DNA of 64,000 bases, taken from NCBI GenBank assembly GCA_019416455.1, contig DXXG01000028.1, forward strand, positions 1 through 64,000. The letters run 5' to 3'. Both the position numbers and the translations under genes were made by a program. Each line of letters starts with the position of its first letter. The stretch's first letter is position 1. This document shows positions 61,680-64,000 of the stretch, piece after piece. The notes beneath the pieces were generated by a model that was not told the DNA's origin, made no database searches, and saw only the letters and a program-made list of their open reading frames with translations. The DNA comes from Clostridiales bacterium (GTDB lineage Bacteria > Bacillota > Clostridia > Oscillospirales > Acutalibacteraceae).

Positions 61680-61811
61680 ATGTGTAACGGAAACTGCTCT
61701 TGGCTCATCATCATCCTCATCCTGCTGTGCTGCTGCGGCTGCGGCAACGGGTTTGGCGCCAACACCAACAACGAGTGTGGTTGCGGTAACTGCGGCGGCT
61801 GCGGCTGCTGA
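61680..61811 (+). CDS. Cysteine-rich 43-residue peptide, probable spore-surface or membrane-associated
   Basis: A 43-codon gene with a perfect AAAGGAGG nine nt before the ATG. The peptide has a polar start (MCNGNC), a hydrophobic stretch at about 8-16 (WLIIILILL) that could insert in a membrane, a CCCGCG cluster, an Asn-rich bridge and a Gly/Cys repeat tail (CGCGNCGGCGC): 11 cysteines in all. The composition resembles small high-cysteine chorion-like proteins of Clostridia, but I cannot place it in a named family. It has its own promoter, possibly sigma-K, and a terminator, so it is a single-gene unit. Confidence 0.75.
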   Translation: MCNGNCSWLIIILILLCCCGCGNGFGANTNNECGCGNCGGCGC

Positions 61812-61874
61812 GTAACGCCTTACCTCTAAGGATCCGCGGGGCAGTTCCGTAAAGGAGTGACCCCCGGATACACA

Positions 61875-61916
61875 AAAAGCCCTTCCCTCTCTTTTGGAGT
61901 GGGAAGGGCTTTTGCT
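61875..61916. terminator. Bidirectional terminator after the cysteine-rich peptide gene
   Basis: AAAAAGCCCTTCCC - loop - GGGAAGGGCTTTTGC, a 12-bp stem with A/T tracts on both sides; it also ends the converging TSCPD gene. Between the peptide stop and this hairpin, ATCCG/CGGAT with GGGG/CCCC (about 61830-61870) can form another stem. Confidence 0.9.
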
Positions 61917-61931
61917 ATTTGGCTGAAACTT

Positions 61932-62195
61932 TTACAGGGAGATCTTACCTTCCTCCACTGCCTGAGACAAGGCCTGAGCCAGCTGATCCGGGCAGGAAGT
62001 GGGCCGAGAGCCGCAGTGGATCCCTTTGCAGCGGGCCAGATAATCCTTGACCTTCATGCCTTGGGCCAAAGCAGCCACTCCCTGAGTGTTGCCGCTGCAT
62101 CCGCCGGTAAACTTTACGGACTGGATCACGCCATCCTCAACAACAACATCAATGTGACGGGAACATACGCCTCTGGGCGTGTAGCTGATTTCCAT
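61932..62195 (-). CDS. TSCPD-domain protein (TIGR03905 type)
   Basis: An 87-residue protein with the TSCPD pattern: YTPRGVCSRHIDV at the start, FTGGCSGNTQGV in the middle, and PTSCPDQLAQAL towards the end, with four or more conserved cysteines. The domain also occurs at the C-terminus of some class II ribonucleotide reductases, but the free-standing protein has no established function. It is a single gene; the upstream region holds no obvious strong promoter. Confidence 0.88.
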   Translation of the reverse strand: MEISYTPRGVCSRHIDVVVEDGVIQSVKFTGGCSGNTQGVAALAQGMKVKDYLARCKGIHCGSRPTSCPDQLAQALSQAVEEGKISL

Positions 62196-62283
62196 AAGTT
62201 AAGACGCGCTTCCTTTCTTTATTTTTCGTCTTTTTAATCTATCAAATTTCAAGAAAAATGTCAAGAAGGGGGCGCTGGCAAAG

Positions 62284-63153
62284 TCAGGGTTCACGAGGGG
62301 CATCGAATAGAAATTCCGGCTGGAACCGCCGGCTGGTAACATTAAAGAGAACAATAGACAACACAGCAAGCACCACAATGATCCCCAGCAGCAGCGGAAC
62401 CGTGATCTGAAAAGCACCGGTGAACTGACCCAAATACAGGAGAAGCAGCGGAAGCATAAGATACCCCATAGTTTGCAGGGCTTCCCCGGAACTGTGAACT
62501 CTGGAAAATTCCCAGCTGACGAAAACCACCGAAAACAGTGCCAGCACCGGTACAAACAGCAACAGGCAGATAATCCATTCCAAATTCAGGAAAAAAGGCG
62601 CTCCCATAAGCAACTCCGCCACAGATACGGTAATGGTAAAGGCTACAAAAGACACAAAGGAAATGGCTACCGACAGAAGGGTGCAGCAGGTCACTTTCGC
62701 GTGAAGGATGGATTTTCCGTCAATGGCGGAAAGCATCAGCGTTTCGAGAGTACGCCCTTCCTTTTCCCCAACGAACACTTTGGAGGCAGCAAGCACGGAA
62801 CAAATAATGGGCACACAGAGAAACAACATAGGACAAAGCAGGCTTGTAAAGGCAGCCATCCACTGACGGCGTGGTCCGTATTTCTCCACCCCGGCGATCA
62901 AAGCCGCGATCTTCTTCGGCAAAGTAAGGTCATCTGCTGTGGGTAGAAAGCTGATCGCCACTGAATACACCAAGGGAATCACCACTACCAGGACTACCGG
63001 CAGAAGCATCAGCAGCGCCCGAGTTCCTTTGCTCCTCCAAAGGGCACTCAGATCTTTTTCCACTAAGACGATCTCCGCGGAAGAGAACACCTTGCCCAGG
63101 TCAAACCTCTTCTGAGAACTCTTGGAAGAGCTCTTCGCTCTCTTCTCCCCCAT
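62284..63153 (-). CDS. ABC-2-type transporter permease (NatB-like)
   Basis: A membrane permease with about six helices: a first helix near LLMLLPVVLVVVIPLVYSV, the cytosolic GEKEGRTLETLMLSAIDGKSI element typical of NatB-like ABC-2 permeases, then four further helices ending before a short C-terminus. The start is taken as ATG 63153 (GGAG nine nt upstream), giving 289 residues. The same frame is open to ATGs at 63288 and 63285, preceded by AGAAGGTGA; that longer form would add an Arg/Ser/Lys-rich tail and overlap the ATPase gene by 188 nt. The substrate is unknown. Confidence 0.82.
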   Translation of the reverse strand: MGEKRAKSSSKSSQKRFDLGKVFSSAEIVLVEKDLSALWRSKGTRALLMLLPVVLVVVIPLVYSVAISFLPTADDLTLPKKIAALIAGVEKYGPRRQWMAAFTSLLCPMLFLCVPIICSVLAASKVFVGEKEGRTLETLMLSAIDGKSILHAKVTCCTLLSVAISFVSFVAFTITVSVAELLMGAPFFLNLEWIICLLLFVPVLALFSVVFVSWEFSRVHSSGEALQTMGYLMLPLLLLYLGQFTGAFQITVPLLLGIIVVLAVLSIVLFNVTSRRFQPEFLFDAPREP

Positions 63154-64000
63154 CGGTTCCTTCTCCAATGACCGGGTCCTCTGGATCCTCTCTGAAGAAC
63201 TCTTCCTCTCCGGTGTCTCCCTCCGTGACCGGCTCTCCTTCTTCCCAGAGGGTGTCATCCTCCGGGCGTTCGTCTCTCTCACCATCATTCACCTTCTTTC
63301 TTCTTCCTTCTGACCAGGCGGTAAAGATTTCCTCTAAAGTGGGATAGACCAAACGGGCCTCATAGAGAGACAACCCTTCTTCTACTGCCTGAGCGATAAT
63401 CTTGGGCATATCTTTTTCGCTTTCCAACTCTTTTTCCCAGAAACCGTCCACAAATCGGAATCCGGCCGGTCCCGGACAGTCCTCAGCAACGCGCAGCCGA
63501 GCTTTGAAACACACTCCCGCGCCATCCCGCAGACTTTCCAGGTCACCTTTGGCCAGCAAAGCCCCGTCTTTCAAAATGGCGAAATTCTGACAAAATCTCT
63601 GAGCGTAACTCATATTGGAACTGCAAAGGAACAAACTCGTTCCCTCTTCCTCCGCAGCGTAGGAGAACATTCTCTGGATCCCTTCAGCGGTTTCCTGGTC
63701 CAGACTGCCGGAAGGCTCGTCCACTAGCAGGACTTTAGGGCTATGCATCAACGCCCGGGCCAAAGACGCCCTGCGCAGCACTCCCGTGGGAAGCTGCTCC
63801 ACAGGAAGATCCCTCCCCTCCCAGATGTCCAGCTTATGAAGAAGCAAGGAAGAGCGTTCCAAGGCGTCGTTGTCATCTAAGCCGTGAAGTCCGGCGAAAA
63901 AACGCAGATTCTCCCACAGGGTCATCCCTGTGTAGAGCCGGGCGGAATCCAGCACCGTACCAACTAACCCATGAAGCCGGTTCGGCTCATGGGCCGGAGA
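63101..64000 (-). CDS. ABC transporter ATP-binding protein (5' end outside window)
   Basis: The C-terminal 299 codons of an ABC ATPase paired with the following permease; the Walker A part lies beyond 64000. Walker B is VLLVDEPSGSLDQ. The signature reads LPTGVLRRAS instead of LSGGQ-like, and the H-loop position shows SSNMSY where STHxM is usual, so the switch histidine is absent. The last 70 or so residues form a very acidic tail (EEEFFREDPEDP, EESEELFQEFSEEV). The signature and H-loop changes suggest weak or altered ATPase activity, or a specialised exporter. Confidence 0.85.
   Translation of the reverse strand, partial: SPAHEPNRLHGLVGTVLDSARLYTGMTLWENLRFFAGLHGLDDNDALERSSLLLHKLDIWEGRDLPVEQLPTGVLRRASLARALMHSPKVLLVDEPSGSLDQETAEGIQRMFSYAAEEEGTSLFLCSSNMSYAQRFCQNFAILKDGALLAKGDLESLRDGAGVCFKARLRVAEDCPGPAGFRFVDGFWEKELESEKDMPKIIAQAVEEGLSLYEARLVYPTLEEIFTAWSEGRRKKVNDGERDERPEDDTLWEEGEPVTEGDTGEEEFFREDPEDPVIGEGTDGGEESEELFQEFSEEV

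Noticed and set aside
61680..61811. Cysteine-rich peptide as a SCIFF/ranthipeptide precursor.
   Set aside because: No radical SAM maturase lies beside it and the sequence does not match the SCIFF pattern; the hydrophobic centre and Gly/Cys tail are different. The radical SAM gene at 18-20 kb belongs to another family.
61830..61870. Second tiny ORF after the cysteine-rich gene, beginning at GTGACCCCCGGA behind AAAGGA.
   Set aside because: The GTG sits too close to the ribosome-binding-like AAAGGA, and the frame runs through the terminator hairpin.
63153..63288. Separate basic small protein between the ABC genes.
   Set aside because: The frame is continuous with the permease and has no stop, so it is better treated as an alternative N-terminus.
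1..64000. CRISPR arrays, insertion sequences or prophage genes.
   Set aside because: No regularly spaced direct repeats, transposase or phage structural genes were seen while reading the window; all larger intervals are accounted for by core genes.

Overview
The window reads as a core-genome segment of an anaerobic Gram-positive bacterium of the class Clostridia, most likely an Oscillospiraceae/Ruminococcaceae-type gut organism. This is inferred from gene content and order: ctsR-mcsA-mcsB-clpC with CtsR boxes, folD..dxs-tlyA-nadK-argR-recN, tepA/uppP/spoIIIE-type ftsK, Rex, a tyrS T-box, a lysine riboswitch, paired radical-SAM/DUF2344 genes, a moderately high G+C content and strong AAGGAGG ribosome-binding sites. 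Species cannot be fixed from the sequence. I see no prophage, insertion sequence, CRISPR array or plasmid gene. The coding strand is mostly minus, with plus-strand blocks at 21.4-25.3, 41.6-42.8, 49.9-54.8, 55.9-56.8 and 61.7 kb.

Layout. 0-0.3 kb: tRNA-Val, tRNA-Asp and tRNA-Phe from one promoter. 0.3-4.3 kb: hslO, a methyltransferase, a YerC/TrpR-like regulator, lysA and ysxC. 4.3-10.2 kb: the protein-quality-control group lon, clpX, clpP, tig. 10.3-13.6 kb: phosphoesterase, thrC, dipeptidase. 13.6-17.2 kb: yraN, rnhB, rbgA, two tandem type I signal peptidases, and rplS behind a structured leader. 17.4-21.0 kb: DUF2344 protein, TIGR03960-type radical SAM protein, queA. 21.1-24.7 kb: a lysine-riboswitch-controlled operon asd-dapA-dapB plus a free-standing aspartokinase-type ACT protein. 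24.8-26.9 kb: a P-loop kinase-like gene and tyrS with its T-box. 26.9-37.3 kb: a long operon of two M16 peptidase-family genes, lgt, folD, dxs, tlyA, nadK, argR and recN. 37.4-41.4 kb: fhs, tsaE, tsaB, rpiB, upp. 41.6-42.8 kb: a RodA/FtsW-family gene. 42.9-49.6 kb: tepA, uppP, ftsK/spoIIIE, an MBL-fold protein, DUF3006 and an ATP-grasp protein. 49.8-54.8 kb: AEC transporter, aconitase, eukaryotic-type NADP-isocitrate dehydrogenase, rex. 54.9-56.8 kb: a cyclophilin lipoprotein and an S1-domain protein. 56.9-61.4 kb: the ctsR operon. 61.7-64 kb: a 43-residue cysteine-rich peptide gene with a sigma-K-like promoter, a TSCPD protein and an ABC exporter cut by the window edge.

The genes are mainly housekeeping: protein quality control, aspartate-family amino acid synthesis, isoprenoid, folate and NAD supply, cell-wall lipid recycling and elongation, chromosome translocation, and oxidative TCA steps toward 2-oxoglutarate. 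The least-explained items are the cysteine-rich peptide gene at 61680-61811, the stand-alone tandem-ACT protein at 24214-24672, the charged overlapping tails of the ABC exporter genes near 63.1 kb, the structured rplS leader, and the ATP-grasp/DUF3006/MBL group behind ftsK. No clearly new multi-gene defence or biosynthetic system is visible.
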